Shown here: positions 1 through 7,413 of the stretch, in pieces
Numbering within the stretch: position 1 is the stretch's first letter
Layout: each line of letters begins with the position of its first letter
Source of the DNA: Acetofilamentum sp.
Lineage (GTDB): Bacteria; Bacteroidota; Bacteroidia; Bacteroidales; DTU049
Direction of reading: 5' to 3'
Length of the DNA: 10,139 bases
NCBI GenBank assembly: GCA_020720525.1
Contig: DYON01000081.1
Coordinates: 1-10,139, forward strand
The notes under the pieces: generated by a model
What the model was told of the DNA's origin: nothing
What the model saw: only the letters and a program-made list of their open reading frames with translations
The model's database searches: none
Made by a program: the position numbers and the translations under genes

Positions 1-1085
1 TCGAAGCATTGCTTGGCGACAATGGACTCAATTATGGTAAAAAACCAAAAGCTTTCATTCATTTTCATCGCTATGCAACCGTAGTTCGAACAGCGTTGGA
101 CGAACAAATCTACGAAGGTTTGCAACATGCTGTAGGTTTCGAAAATACCATCCATGTTCATTTTACCATTAGTCCTGAACACGAAGAAGAGTTCAAACAT
201 ATCGTTGATTCACTTTCGAACAACATCGAAACTGATGTTCAACTTAAAATCACGCATTCGTTTCAGCAGAAAAGCACCGATACCATTGCTGTTGACACAA
301 ACAATGTTGCCATTTGCGATAAAGACAATAATTTGGTGTTCCGACCAGGCGGCCACGGAGCATTGCTGCAAAACTTGAACGCAATCGAAGAAGAGTTGGT
401 TTTTTTGAAAAATATCGACAATATTGTTCCCGATTCGCTGCGCGAAGAAACCATTCTCTACAAAAAAGCAATTGCTGGAATGTTGATTCAGATTGTTGAC
501 AATGTGCATGGATTTCTAACCATGCTCGACGATGGAAATGTAGAAATAGACGACCTCGATGCCATGCTGAAATATGCTTCCGAAAAACTTTTCATCCAAA
601 TTCCCGAGTGGCTTGCCGACAGCGAAGAATTAGAAAAAATAGATTTTCTCTATCAGATTTTTAATCGACCTATTCGTGTTTGTGGAATGGTTAAAAATGA
701 AGGCGAGCCAGGTGGAGGTCCTTTTTTTGTGGAAAATGCCGACGGAGATGTTTCGTTGCAAATTGTTGAGTCGTCGCAAGTAAACATGAACGATGATGCT
801 CAAAAAGCCATTTTCAAAGATTCAACACATTTCAATCCAGTCGATCTGGTTTGCTATCTGCGCAATTTCGAAGGTGAAAAATTCGACCTTAACGATTTTA
901 TCGACACAAGTACTGGTTTTATTGCTAAAAAAAGCTTGGCAGGGCAAGACATTAAAGCCATGGAGCTTCCTGGTCTTTGGAATGGCGCTATGGCCGATTG
1001 GATTACCGTTTTTGTTGAAGTTCCACTAGGTACTTTCAATCCTGTGAAAGAAATCAACGATTTGCTGAGACCTTCGCACCGCTAA
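1..1085 (+). CDS. DUF4301 family protein, C-terminal part (5' end outside window)
   Basis: The frame is open from the left edge (in-frame GAA GCA precede the TTG at 9), so that TTG is an internal Leu codon and the true start lies upstream. About 360 residues are visible and the C-terminus is complete (TAA at 1083-1085). Blocks I recognise as DUF4301: GLNYGKKPKAF near the start, HVHFTISPEHEEEF, STDTIAVD, FRPGGHGAL (about 339-365), KNIDNIVPD, then RVCGMVKNEGEPGGGPFFV, SLQIVESSQ and LPGLWNGAMADW near the end. The GGHGAL block followed by a NIDN motif resembles the sugar-binding part of UDP-sugar pyrophosphorylase-type nucleotidyltransferases, so a nucleotidyltransferase-like fold is my inference; no reaction is established to my knowledge. 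The usual N-terminal glycine-rich segment would lie outside the window. No signal peptide or membrane segment is visible, so it is probably cytoplasmic. Confidence 0.85.
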   Translation, partial: EALLGDNGLNYGKKPKAFIHFHRYATVVRTALDEQIYEGLQHAVGFENTIHVHFTISPEHEEEFKHIVDSLSNNIETDVQLKITHSFQQKSTDTIAVDTNNVAICDKDNNLVFRPGGHGALLQNLNAIEEELVFLKNIDNIVPDSLREETILYKKAIAGMLIQIVDNVHGFLTMLDDGNVEIDDLDAMLKYASEKLFIQIPEWLADSEELEKIDFLYQIFNRPIRVCGMVKNEGEPGGGPFFVENADGDVSLQIVESSQVNMNDDAQKAIFKDSTHFNPVDLVCYLRNFEGEKFDLNDFIDTSTGFIAKKSLAGQDIKAMELPGLWNGAMADWITVFVEVPLGTFNPVKEINDLLRPSHR

Positions 1086-1102
1086 TGAATGCGTTTTTTC
1101 TG

Positions 1103-1157
1103 TTTTTTTGGTCGCAAGTGAACTTCAATTCAACTTGCTTATCGATTTTTTTGGTCG
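1103..1157 (+). repeat. Direct repeat of a 12-base T-tract motif
   Basis: TTTTTTTGGTCG occurs twice, at 1103-1114 and 1146-1157, flanking the hairpin at 1114-1138. Shorter T-tract/GG copies follow (around 1171 and 1180). It is a local repeat of unknown role, perhaps only low-complexity leader sequence. Confidence 0.5.
1114..1152 (+). terminator. Possible weak intrinsic terminator after the DUF4301 gene
   Basis: GCAAGT (1114-1119) pairs with ACTTGC (1133-1138). Three more pairs (G1120-C1131, A1121-T1130, A1122-T1129) form if A1132 bulges, giving a loop of CTTCAA. A run of seven T follows at 1146-1152, seven bases after the stem, which is further than in a standard terminator. Its position 28 bases after the stop codon fits. 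Confidence 0.4.
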
Positions 1158-1171
1158 AAACACTTCTCATT

Positions 1172-1204
1172 TTTGGACTTTTTGGTTTAAATTTCATAGT
1201 TTTG
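1172..1204 (+). promoter_or_regulatory. Bacteroidota-type promoter for the T9SS cargo gene
   Basis: TTTG at 1172-1175 and TAGTTTTG at 1197-1204 match the -33 (TTTG) and -7 (TAnnTTTG) elements used by the Bacteroidota primary sigma factor, with a 21-base spacer. Transcription would start near 1211, leaving a leader of about 50 bases before the ATG at 1263. A second TTTG at 1181-1184 is too close to serve as the -33 element. Confidence 0.6.
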
Positions 1205-1262
1205 GGATACAACTTCCTGTGTTTTTAATTGTCTAATTTCTGAAACTATTAACCTGAATTAT

Positions 1263-3479
1263 ATGAGAAAATTATTCTACTCCACCTTAACATTGATGCT
1301 TGCCGCATCGCTTCAACTTTCTGCTCAAGCCCCCAAAGCTGTTGCTCTTTCCGAAAACTTCGATGCAGCGGTGCTTCCAGCTTCGTGGGCCATTGTCGAT
1401 TCGCTCAACGATTCAAACACTTGGGAATTTGTTTCGGACTATTTGACCAATACACTCGACGGAACTCCTTTTGCGATGGTAAACAGCGATGCTGCTGGTG
1501 CTATTAATTTGAGCGAACAATTAATCTCTCCAGCACTCGATGTGTCGAGCTACGCAACAGTTTTTGTTGAATTCGATCACTTTTTCAGGAATTTCGGTGG
1601 CGGAGGCTCCGAAATTGGCAATGTGGACGTGTGGAACGGTTCGGCTTGGGTCAATATTTATTCTGTCAACGCCACAATTGGCAACTGGGCTGCACCCGAT
1701 CATCAATACATCGATGCTACGGCGCACAAAAACGCAGCTTTCAAAGTGCGCTTTCGCTACTACAATGCCAACAACGATTATTATTGGTCGGTCGATAATG
1801 TAAAAATTTGGGATCCACAGACCAACGATGTTGGAATTGCTGCCATTTCAGCTCCTTTAACAGATTATAACTTGAGTTCTACCGAAACTGTCTCTGTTTT
1901 GGTGAAAAACTATGGTTTAACTGCTCAAAATTCGATTCCTGTTCATTTTCAAGTCGATAATGGAACTATTTTTAACGAAACACTCGACAATACTTATGCT
2001 GGATTCACTTCGCTTGCTGCTGGCGATACCTTTACTTATGTGTTTACTGCCACAGCCGATTTAACTGGTTTTCAAGTTCATCAGGTGAAAGCTTGGACTG
2101 GTATGGGAACCGATACCGACCATGCAAACGATACACTCATTACTCATCCCGAAAATATTGAACAATTTATTCAACAATCGTTCGGCGGCTTAGAGCCAGG
2201 TATGTTTGGTGTTGAAACAAATGGCAATTACTATTTCGTTTCGTTTTGGACCGACCCAGGTTTGTTTGCACGTTATACTATGGCTGGTGCCTTTGTCGAT
2301 ACTTTCCGTATTTCGGCACTTGCTGTTGGAATTCGCGATATGGACTACGATCCAGTTACAGGTCACTTTTTTGGTGGTGCTGCAACTCCGGTTATGTACG
2401 AAATGGCACTCGATAGTGCAACGCCATCGTTGATTGGGCAGGTGAGTACTCCGTCGGGTGCAATGGTTCGCTATATTGCCTACGACGATGTTCGCGATGG
2501 TTTTTGGGTCGGAAATTTGACCAGCGATATTTATCTGATCGATAAAGCTGGTGCATTGATGACTGGTACTGGTATTACCAATCCCATTCCAAATGCAACG
2601 CTTACTGGAGCCGAAAATCGCTATGGTTTGGCTTTCGACAACTGGTCGTGCCCCGGCGAATATCTTTGGGCATTCTGCCAGCCTGGAACTCCCTCAAACA
2701 TTGTTTTGACCGAAATCAATATCGCAACTGGTTTGCCAACAGGACGAACGCTCGATGTAAGTTCGCAACTCTCGCTTACTGGAGCCAATCCAACTGCTGC
2801 CGGTTTGTTCACCCATCCCGACCTGATTTCAGGAACTGTTTCTATTGGTGGCCTCATTCAGAATGCTTACACCGGACCTACTCCCAATATGGTTTTCTTG
2901 CTCGACCTTGAAGGCTTACACCCAACACCTCAAGTGACTGCCGACGTTTTATTTCCAGCCAATTCAGCTTCCGATGTGCATCTCGATCACAATTTGATAG
3001 TTACGTTTTCCGATACCATTGTGCTCAACAGTGCTGCTGGAATCGCAATCATGGATGGAACTACCCCAGTGCCCAACATCAGTGCTGTGGTCGATGGCAA
3101 AGTGTTGACCATTTCGCACGACGACTTTGCAGGACTTACCACCTACACAGCTACCATTCCGGCAGGTACTGTAACAGGCAATTGCAACGACAATCTCGAA
3201 GTTGTGTGGTCGTTCACTACCGGAACTGTTGGAGTTGACGAAAACAGCGTTCCTGCAATTGGAATTTTCCCCAACCCAGCAACCAATTCATTCACAATTG
3301 CTGGTGCGCAAAATTCGATGGTTTCAGTTTATTCCATTTCGGGCGTATATGTCTCGAAAACAGAAATCGAAAACGCTGTTCAGACCATCAATATCGAAGA
3401 ACTTCCTGCAGGAATTTATGTTGTAGAAGTTGTTGCCAATGACTACAAAGTTGTTGAAAAACTTGTTGTAAACGATTAA
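1263..3479 (+). CDS. Secreted multidomain protein with T9SS type A sorting domain
   Basis: A 738-residue exported protein. Residues 1-21 form a signal peptide (Arg-Lys, a hydrophobic core, cleavage likely after LSA at 19-21). About 27-185 is a jelly-roll of the choice-of-anchor J/MAM-like type, ending in YYWSVDNVKIW. About 188-295 is a CARDB-like immunoglobulin fold starting NDVGIAAI. About 305-557 carries repeated aromatic-glycine and YDDV/YDPV strands like a beta-propeller. About 558-654 is a Big_5/SbsA-like Ig domain ending WSFTTG. Residues 657-738 are a T9SS type A sorting domain with IFPNPATNSF, LPAGIYVVEV and terminal KLVVND. The protein should cross the inner membrane by Sec and the outer membrane by T9SS, to be attached to the surface or released. 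No catalytic motif is visible, so an adhesive or binding role is inferred. The ATG at 1263 is chosen because the signal peptide begins there. It is transcribed alone, between its own promoter and terminator. Confidence 0.92.
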   Translation: MRKLFYSTLTLMLAASLQLSAQAPKAVALSENFDAAVLPASWAIVDSLNDSNTWEFVSDYLTNTLDGTPFAMVNSDAAGAINLSEQLISPALDVSSYATVFVEFDHFFRNFGGGGSEIGNVDVWNGSAWVNIYSVNATIGNWAAPDHQYIDATAHKNAAFKVRFRYYNANNDYYWSVDNVKIWDPQTNDVGIAAISAPLTDYNLSSTETVSVLVKNYGLTAQNSIPVHFQVDNGTIFNETLDNTYAGFTSLAAGDTFTYVFTATADLTGFQVHQVKAWTGMGTDTDHANDTLITHPENIEQFIQQSFGGLEPGMFGVETNGNYYFVSFWTDPGLFARYTMAGAFVDTFRISALAVGIRDMDYDPVTGHFFGGAATPVMYEMALDSATPSLIGQVSTPSGAMVRYIAYDDVRDGFWVGNLTSDIYLIDKAGALMTGTGITNPIPNATLTGAENRYGLAFDNWSCPGEYLWAFCQPGTPSNIVLTEINIATGLPTGRTLDVSSQLSLTGANPTAAGLFTHPDLISGTVSIGGLIQNAYTGPTPNMVFLLDLEGLHPTPQVTADVLFPANSASDVHLDHNLIVTFSDTIVLNSAAGIAIMDGTTPVPNISAVVDGKVLTISHDDFAGLTTYTATIPAGTVTGNCNDNLEVVWSFTTGTVGVDENSVPAIGIFPNPATNSFTIAGAQNSMVSVYSISGVYVSKTEIENAVQTINIEELPAGIYVVEVVANDYKVVEKLVVND

Positions 3480-3500
3480 TTATTGCTGCTTATATATACT

Positions 3501-3530
3501 AAAGCCAGGGTTCTGCTCTGGCTTTTTTTA
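3501..3530 (+). terminator. Rho-independent terminator of the T9SS cargo gene
   Basis: AAAGCCAG (3501-3508) pairs perfectly with CTGGCTTT (3518-3525). A G-T wobble and a further G-C pair extend the stem to ten pairs around loop TTCTG (3511-3515). The T-run 3523-3529 follows directly. It lies 22 bases after the TAA. Confidence 0.88.
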
Positions 3531-3601
3531 TGATTTTCTTATCCGCAGACATTTGCAAATTCAATAAATCAACAGCGAAGTGCTGCAAAGATTTTATGGT
3601 C

Positions 3602-3657
3602 TTACTTTTCTTTTGCCCGTCCCTTCGAAATACTCAGGACAGGCTCCAGAAAAGTAA
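3602..3657. repeat. Imperfect palindromic element
   Basis: The outer arms TTACTTTTC (3602-3610) and GAAAAGTAA (3649-3657) are perfect nine-base reverse complements. Inside them, GCCcGTCC (3615-3622) pairs with GGACaGGC (3637-3644) with one mismatch. The centre reads CTTCGAAATACTCA. This composition and symmetry, in a gene-free stretch, resembles dispersed intergenic palindromes of Bacteroidota. No second copy exists in this window, so dispersal is an inference. Confidence 0.5.
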
Positions 3658-3694
3658 TACCGCACCGCAGTGCTGCACAGGCGCCAGAAAACCT

Positions 3695-3719
3695 GTCTGC
3701 CTGCGCAGCCCAGGCAGGC
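3695..3719. repeat. GC-rich hairpin
   Basis: GTCTGCCTG (3695-3703) pairs with CAGGCAGGC (3711-3719), seven perfect pairs plus a T-G wobble and a closing G-C, around loop CGCAGCC. It is clearly richer in G+C than its surroundings. It has no T-tract, so it is not a terminator. It lies 38 bases right of the palindrome at 3602-3657 and may belong to the same repeat unit. Confidence 0.5.
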
Positions 3720-3725
3720 TCGTCG

Positions 3726-4185
3726 CTCGTTGAATTTTTTGGAGAAAATGGACAATTAAAACAATTGCAGAAAAAAACTCACCGAAGGACAAATTAGGTT
3801 ACAGAAATTCGGCTCGAACAGTTTCCCTGCTTATGCCTTCGGCTCATAAAATCATTGAGTCCATTTTCTTTACCGAAAAATTCAAATGGCGACATCCTCC
3901 TCGTGGATGCTTTTGAAACGCAGGAAACATTTGAAGCTATGAATAAGCATTTTTCGATTAAATGCGGCAATAATAAGCTATGTATGCTATGAACCCTTAT
4001 TCTGGGTGCCTTTTAATAAACAATTTATAAGCTTTCTCTACAGCAATCAGGCCTATCTGCCCGGTTATCCAAAGCAGTTAACACTTTGGGGTTATCTGCT
4101 CAGCGGTATGTACAATGGCACTATCATTTCCGAACGTCCCATCGATAATGCCGATTGGACAAAAATGCTGGAAGTGTTGAAATAG
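3726..4185 (+). pseudogene. Decayed gene relic with several frameshifts
   Basis: No single frame is open, but protein-like pieces follow one another on the plus strand. They are LVEFFGENGQLKQLQKK (3726-3776), LTEGQIRLQKFGSNSFPAY (3778-3834), HKIIESIFFTEKF (about 3845-3883), NGDILLVDAFETQETF (from 3885) and a last piece from YEPLFWVPFN (3988) to LEVLK and a stop at 4183-4185. Each piece is shifted +1 from the one before. The first switch lies at a run of seven A. The last piece (SFLYSNQ, then P, then LTLWGYLL, then a T/E-rich helix) weakly resembles, from memory, the segment around SFxxNRQP and LWVYxL in oleate hydratases (MCRA family). That identification is tentative and the family's remaining C-terminus is absent. 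I see no start codon or promoter. It could also be chance coding-like sequence. Confidence 0.4.
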
Positions 4186-4213
4186 AAATGGATTGTTTGA
4201 CAACTGACTACTT

Positions 4214-5581
4214 CTAAAGCCCTTTAGCACTTTTTGCAATCTGAATTCCAAGCAATCGATCCCAAAGTTCGCCTGGTTCGCGGTAAAAAACATAAATAAT
4301 GTAATCGTTGTCGGCTTCAGCATGGCGGCCTTCAACAAAAGTTTCGTCGGCAACAGTGGTTCCAGCACCAAAAAGCACATAGTGATAGTTGTAATAGCCC
4401 TGTTTCAGCAACAACGAATCGGAATAACCTTTTAGCTTGTAGTTGTAATCGAGCTTATATGGCTCGGTGCAATTCCAGTTGGTGAATCCACCCATCAAAT
4501 ACAACGAACCTTCCACGATAGGTGCATCGTATCCTATAAAAAAATGAACCCATACATATTCCGACTCCAAATCGGTGTCGTTGCCATCGTCGTTTTTTAT
4601 CAAAAAGCGACCATTCACATCGTCTTCGCTGATATAGCGCAAATAGGGGCGGCGTGAATCGTCTTTGAGCCAAACATGAATTTGACCATCGTCTTTTTTC
4701 TCAATCTTAGCAATGCGGTCGGTATTGTAGGTTAGGCTTTTGATGTCGAAATGACGAAACTCATTCACAGCGTCAAACACATTTCCGCTTTCGTAGTTGT
4801 AATCGAATTCGTCGCCTTTAATCAACCGTGGTTCGAGATCGCTAATCAAATTGTCGGAACGTCCATTTTGTTGAATTACAACATTGAGATTTCGATACGG
4901 ATCTACAATATCAACTCCACTTTTATTAATGGTAAAATCGATTTCGTGCTGGTAATCGCGTTCTTCGATACGGGTAGCTTTTTTTACATCCATATTGATT
5001 CCAACCACCTGCTCGCTAACAAAAAAACGACGTGTAATCACCGTTTTCTTTTCACCATCGACATCGGACCACACTTTCAAAATGTAATTTCCACTGAGCT
5101 TAGGCTTCATATCTTCGGACGGAAAATTGACACTGTAATGAATATAGCTTGTAAGCGTATTGCGCGAATAGGCATAATCGTTTATCCTATCTTCAAAAAA
5201 GCCTTCCAAATAATCTTGTTGTGGTATCTCCACCGTATTCCATTGTGCATCGCAAAGTTCGAGGGTGAAATAAAAATCGTGCATATCGCTGCTCAATTCG
5301 TCGAACGACAAAGTAAGCTGATTGTTTTTGTTGAGATAAATCACTGGCGGACTAAAAACCCAATCGCTTCCATAAAGCTGCACCGTCTGAATTGCCGAAT
5401 CGTATATTCTGTCGACATTTTGAACACGATTAGGCTCGTAGTAATCGTTGCCAGCTTCGATAGCAACAACATTTTGGGTAGTATCGCTCGCCGACGTGCT
5501 GTTGTCGCTTCCCGAAGGCTGCGAAGTCTTGCACGAAACCAGCATAAATGCAGCTATGATAAATATCAGCAAAATTTTCAT
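4214..5581 (-). CDS. T9SS plug-family lipoprotein (DUF5103)
   Basis: A predicted 455-residue periplasm-facing lipoprotein. It starts with a short hydrophobic signal ending in the lipobox LVSC (Cys17), followed by a Ser/Thr-rich linker (about 18-40). The body matches DUF5103, whose Flavobacterium johnsoniae member was described as the Plug that closes the SprA translocation pore of T9SS. Visible family marks are YGSDWVFSPPVIYL (about 70-83), FDEL, CDAQWN (110-115), YLEGF (124-128), SGNYILKVW (163-171) and a C-terminal part with LMGGFTNWN. Three ATGs are in frame (5638, 5596, 5581). I chose 5581 because the signal peptide begins there with MKILL and the promoter candidate would start transcription near 5593, after the two upstream ATGs. 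Role as a channel plug is inferred from the family; the fold assignment is fairly sure. No terminator is visible downstream. Confidence 0.85.
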   Translation of the reverse strand: MKILLIFIIAAFMLVSCKTSQPSGSDNSTSASDTTQNVVAIEAGNDYYEPNRVQNVDRIYDSAIQTVQLYGSDWVFSPPVIYLNKNNQLTLSFDELSSDMHDFYFTLELCDAQWNTVEIPQQDYLEGFFEDRINDYAYSRNTLTSYIHYSVNFPSEDMKPKLSGNYILKVWSDVDGEKKTVITRRFFVSEQVVGINMDVKKATRIEERDYQHEIDFTINKSGVDIVDPYRNLNVVIQQNGRSDNLISDLEPRLIKGDEFDYNYESGNVFDAVNEFRHFDIKSLTYNTDRIAKIEKKDDGQIHVWLKDDSRRPYLRYISEDDVNGRFLIKNDDGNDTDLESEYVWVHFFIGYDAPIVEGSLYLMGGFTNWNCTEPYKLDYNYKLKGYSDSLLLKQGYYNYHYVLFGAGTTVADETFVEGRHAEADNDYIIYVFYREPGELWDRLLGIQIAKSAKGL

Positions 5582-5599
5582 ATTATCTATTTTCATTGG

Positions 5600-5629
5600 C
5601 AAACTTACATAAAAATCGTGATTTTCAAA
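5600..5629 (-). promoter_or_regulatory. Bacteroidota-type promoter for the plug gene
   Basis: Read on the minus strand, TTTG (5629-5626) is followed after 18 bases by TAAGTTTG (5607-5600), an exact TAnnTTTG match. Transcription would begin near 5593, giving a leader of about 12 bases before the ATG at 5581 and excluding the ATGs at 5638 and 5596 from the message. Confidence 0.55.
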
Positions 5630-5642
5630 CAACCCCAATAAA

Positions 5643-5708
5643 ATGACAATTACTCAGCACGAATTAGAAGCATTGCTTGTCCGGAAAAATGGTACTACGT
5701 TGAGATAA
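5643..5708 (+). CDS. Doubtful 21-codon open frame
   Basis: ATG at 5643 opens a frame reading MTITQHELEALLVRKNGTTLR before TAA at 5706-5708. The sequence looks like the start of a longer helical protein rather than random codons, so it could be a truncated gene start or a small leader ahead of the membrane-protein gene 19 bases downstream. It has no recognisable promoter and no relative that I know. It may be chance. Confidence 0.15.
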   Translation: MTITQHELEALLVRKNGTTLR

Positions 5709-5727
5709 TTTCTAAAAACGGGTAAAA

Positions 5728-6483
5728 ATGAGTAATTTTGACCTAGTAAAACGAAGTATGATTAAAAACAAATACAAACGAACCGCCATACGTGCAGGTC
5801 TCATTCTGGGGATTATTTCTCTTACCTTGTTGTTTTTGCCACCCATAGCCAGAATCGACGGAATGGAAGGAGGTTTTGCTTTGCAATTTTTTGGATTTTT
5901 CGTTTTTATGATGACCATTGTTGTGATTGTTATTTATGGTCGAATGGGTCGAATGTATGCACGACTTGCCAATTTCGAGTCAATTTTGGCTCATTGGCAA
6001 ATTGGTAAGGATGAGTATGCAAGTTTTATTAAATACGACATTGCCGAAAACATCAAAGGCTTCAAGCTGATGCGCAAAAGTATTTTCATTATTTCGCTGG
6101 TGGTTGGCTCTATCCTTATTATTGCTGGGCTCGAAGCCGATATCATTGCATACATCATTGGCGGGCTCATTTTGCTGATATGGTTTGTAAGTTTTTTGGC
6201 TATCAGCGGTCAAAAGCGCAAAGCTGGACGTGATGGCGCCGATATTATTTTATCGAAAGATGGCGGAATCATCAACGGCGAATTGCACAACTGGTCCAAA
6301 ATGGGCAGTGCCCTCGAAGGAGGTGGCATTGGCGAACTCGATGGCAAACAATATGTGCTCGAAATCGCCTATTCTGTGCCCAACAGAGGTGCACGAGTTG
6401 ATGTAACTGCTCGATTTCCTGTACCCGAAGGTAAACTCACCGAAGCAGAATTTATTCTTGATAAAATAATGGAAAATAAATAG
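5728..6483 (+). CDS. Membrane protein with four predicted helices, unknown function
   Basis: A 251-residue protein I do not recognise. Hydrophobic segments lie at about 22-43 (starting RAGLILGI), 49-71 (FALQFFGFFVFM), 118-136 (SIFIISLVVGS) and 138-160 (DIIAYIIGGLILL). Positively charged flanks (KNKYKR before the first, GQKRKAGR after the last) put both termini in the cytoplasm. Residues 161-251 are a soluble tail with small strands, including GGIINGELHNWSKMGSALEGGGIGE, here spanning about 179-203, and VPNRGARVDVTARFPVPEG. A cytoplasmic loop of about 45 residues joins helices two and three. The ATG at 5728 is used; the second Met at residue 11 is an alternative. The nuclease gene begins nine bases after its stop, so the two may be co-transcribed. 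No TAnnTTTG promoter is visible upstream. Confidence 0.8.
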   Translation: MSNFDLVKRSMIKNKYKRTAIRAGLILGIISLTLLFLPPIARIDGMEGGFALQFFGFFVFMMTIVVIVIYGRMGRMYARLANFESILAHWQIGKDEYASFIKYDIAENIKGFKLMRKSIFIISLVVGSILIIAGLEADIIAYIIGGLILLIWFVSFLAISGQKRKAGRDGADIILSKDGGIINGELHNWSKMGSALEGGGIGELDGKQYVLEIAYSVPNRGARVDVTARFPVPEGKLTEAEFILDKIMENK

Positions 6484-6492
6484 AATTTCACT

Positions 6493-7401
6493 ATGAAAGT
6501 TGCTTCAACCAACGACCACTATGCTAATCTGCTGTCTGTAATTTCTGATACTTTTCAGACAGGTCAGAAGGCTGCAATTGCTGCTGTAAACTCACAGCTA
6601 GTTGATACATATTGGAAAATTGGGAAATACATTGTCGATTTTGAACAAAATGGTGAACAAAGAGCGAAATATGGGGCTGAATTGTTAAAAAGACTCTCTG
6701 TTGACTTGTCTTTAGAATTAGGTAAAGGATTTAGTCTAAGCAACCTTAAAAGAATGAGACAGTTCTATCTTTTGTATTCAAAAGGTGCGGAGGTTCCGCA
6801 CCAATTAAGTTGGTCTCATTGCGTAGAATTACTAAAGATTAATGATTCACTTGAACGATCATTTTATCAACAACAAGCTGTTTTAGAAAAATGGAGTACA
6901 ACCGAACTCATTCGTCAGAAAAATGCATCGCTATTCCTAAGATTATCAACTTCGAAAAGCAAGAGTGAAATTCTCAGTCTTGCTAATAATGGGCAAATTA
7001 TAGTCTCGCCGAAAGATATCATCCGCGACCCATACGTTCTCGATTTTCTCAATATTTCCGAAAACGAAAGTTGGACTGAAGCCGATTTGGTTTTTTATCA
7101 TCGCATTCTGAAGTGTTTTGTCCTTATCGATTTAAAAAGAGAAGAAGCAAGCTATGAGGATATAGAACAAATGAATATGTATTTAGGCTATTTCGAAAAA
7201 GAAGAAAACACCGAAGGCGATAACCAACCTATCGGAATTGTTCTTTCTAAAGAAAAAGATGAACTGCTTGTAGAATATGCAATGCATAACATAAGCTCGA
7301 AATTGTTTGTTTCTAAATATCAATTATATTTACCAAAACGTGAAGAGCTACAAAAACTAATTACCGAACAAGAGATTTCGTTTGACAATTCTCACGATTA
7401 A
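6493..7401 (+). CDS. DUF1016/YhcG-type PDDEXK nuclease, probably with an internal deletion
   Basis: A 302-residue protein. The N-terminal half (about 8-150) is the helical DUF1016 N-domain, with VDTYWKIGKYIVDFEQ, YGAELLKRLS and FSLSNLKRMRQFY; IIRDPYVLDFL follows at about 176-186. The nuclease part keeps ADLVFYHRILKCFVLIDLK (197-215), with Asp198 and Asp213-x-Lys215 as the catalytic D and (D/E)xK, then QMNMYLGYF, PIGIVL and FVSKYQLYLP. Family members normally have about 40 residues between the ENES.TE stretch and the catalytic Asp, including a conserved LLELGKGF.FV block. Here they are missing without loss of frame, removing the first helix and strand of the nuclease core, so activity is doubtful. 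Codon use in the first half is more AT-rich than in neighbours (AGA, TTA, ATA), suggesting transfer. Relatives often accompany restriction-modification genes; none is present here. Confidence 0.8.
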   Translation: MKVASTNDHYANLLSVISDTFQTGQKAAIAAVNSQLVDTYWKIGKYIVDFEQNGEQRAKYGAELLKRLSVDLSLELGKGFSLSNLKRMRQFYLLYSKGAEVPHQLSWSHCVELLKINDSLERSFYQQQAVLEKWSTTELIRQKNASLFLRLSTSKSKSEILSLANNGQIIVSPKDIIRDPYVLDFLNISENESWTEADLVFYHRILKCFVLIDLKREEASYEDIEQMNMYLGYFEKEENTEGDNQPIGIVLSKEKDELLVEYAMHNISSKLFVSKYQLYLPKREELQKLITEQEISFDNSHD

Positions 7402-7413
7402 AACAACTGAATC

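Noticed and set aside
9..11. TTG as a start codon for the DUF4301 gene
   Set aside because: The frame is open upstream to the window edge and the family has a longer N-terminus; this is an internal Leu.
3530..3733. Open frame of 67 codons on the plus strand
   Set aside because: It runs through the terminator tail, the palindromes and the GC-rich hairpin; its Cys/Arg/Pro-rich translation reflects the repeats.
4751..5641. Open frame of 296 codons on the plus strand
   Set aside because: It lies antisense to the plug gene, whose protein has clear family motifs and a lipoprotein signal; the antisense translation has no recognisable domain and arises from codon bias.
5733..5740. TAATTTTG as a -7 promoter element for the membrane-protein gene
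   Set aside because: It lies inside the first codons and has no TTTG at the required distance upstream.
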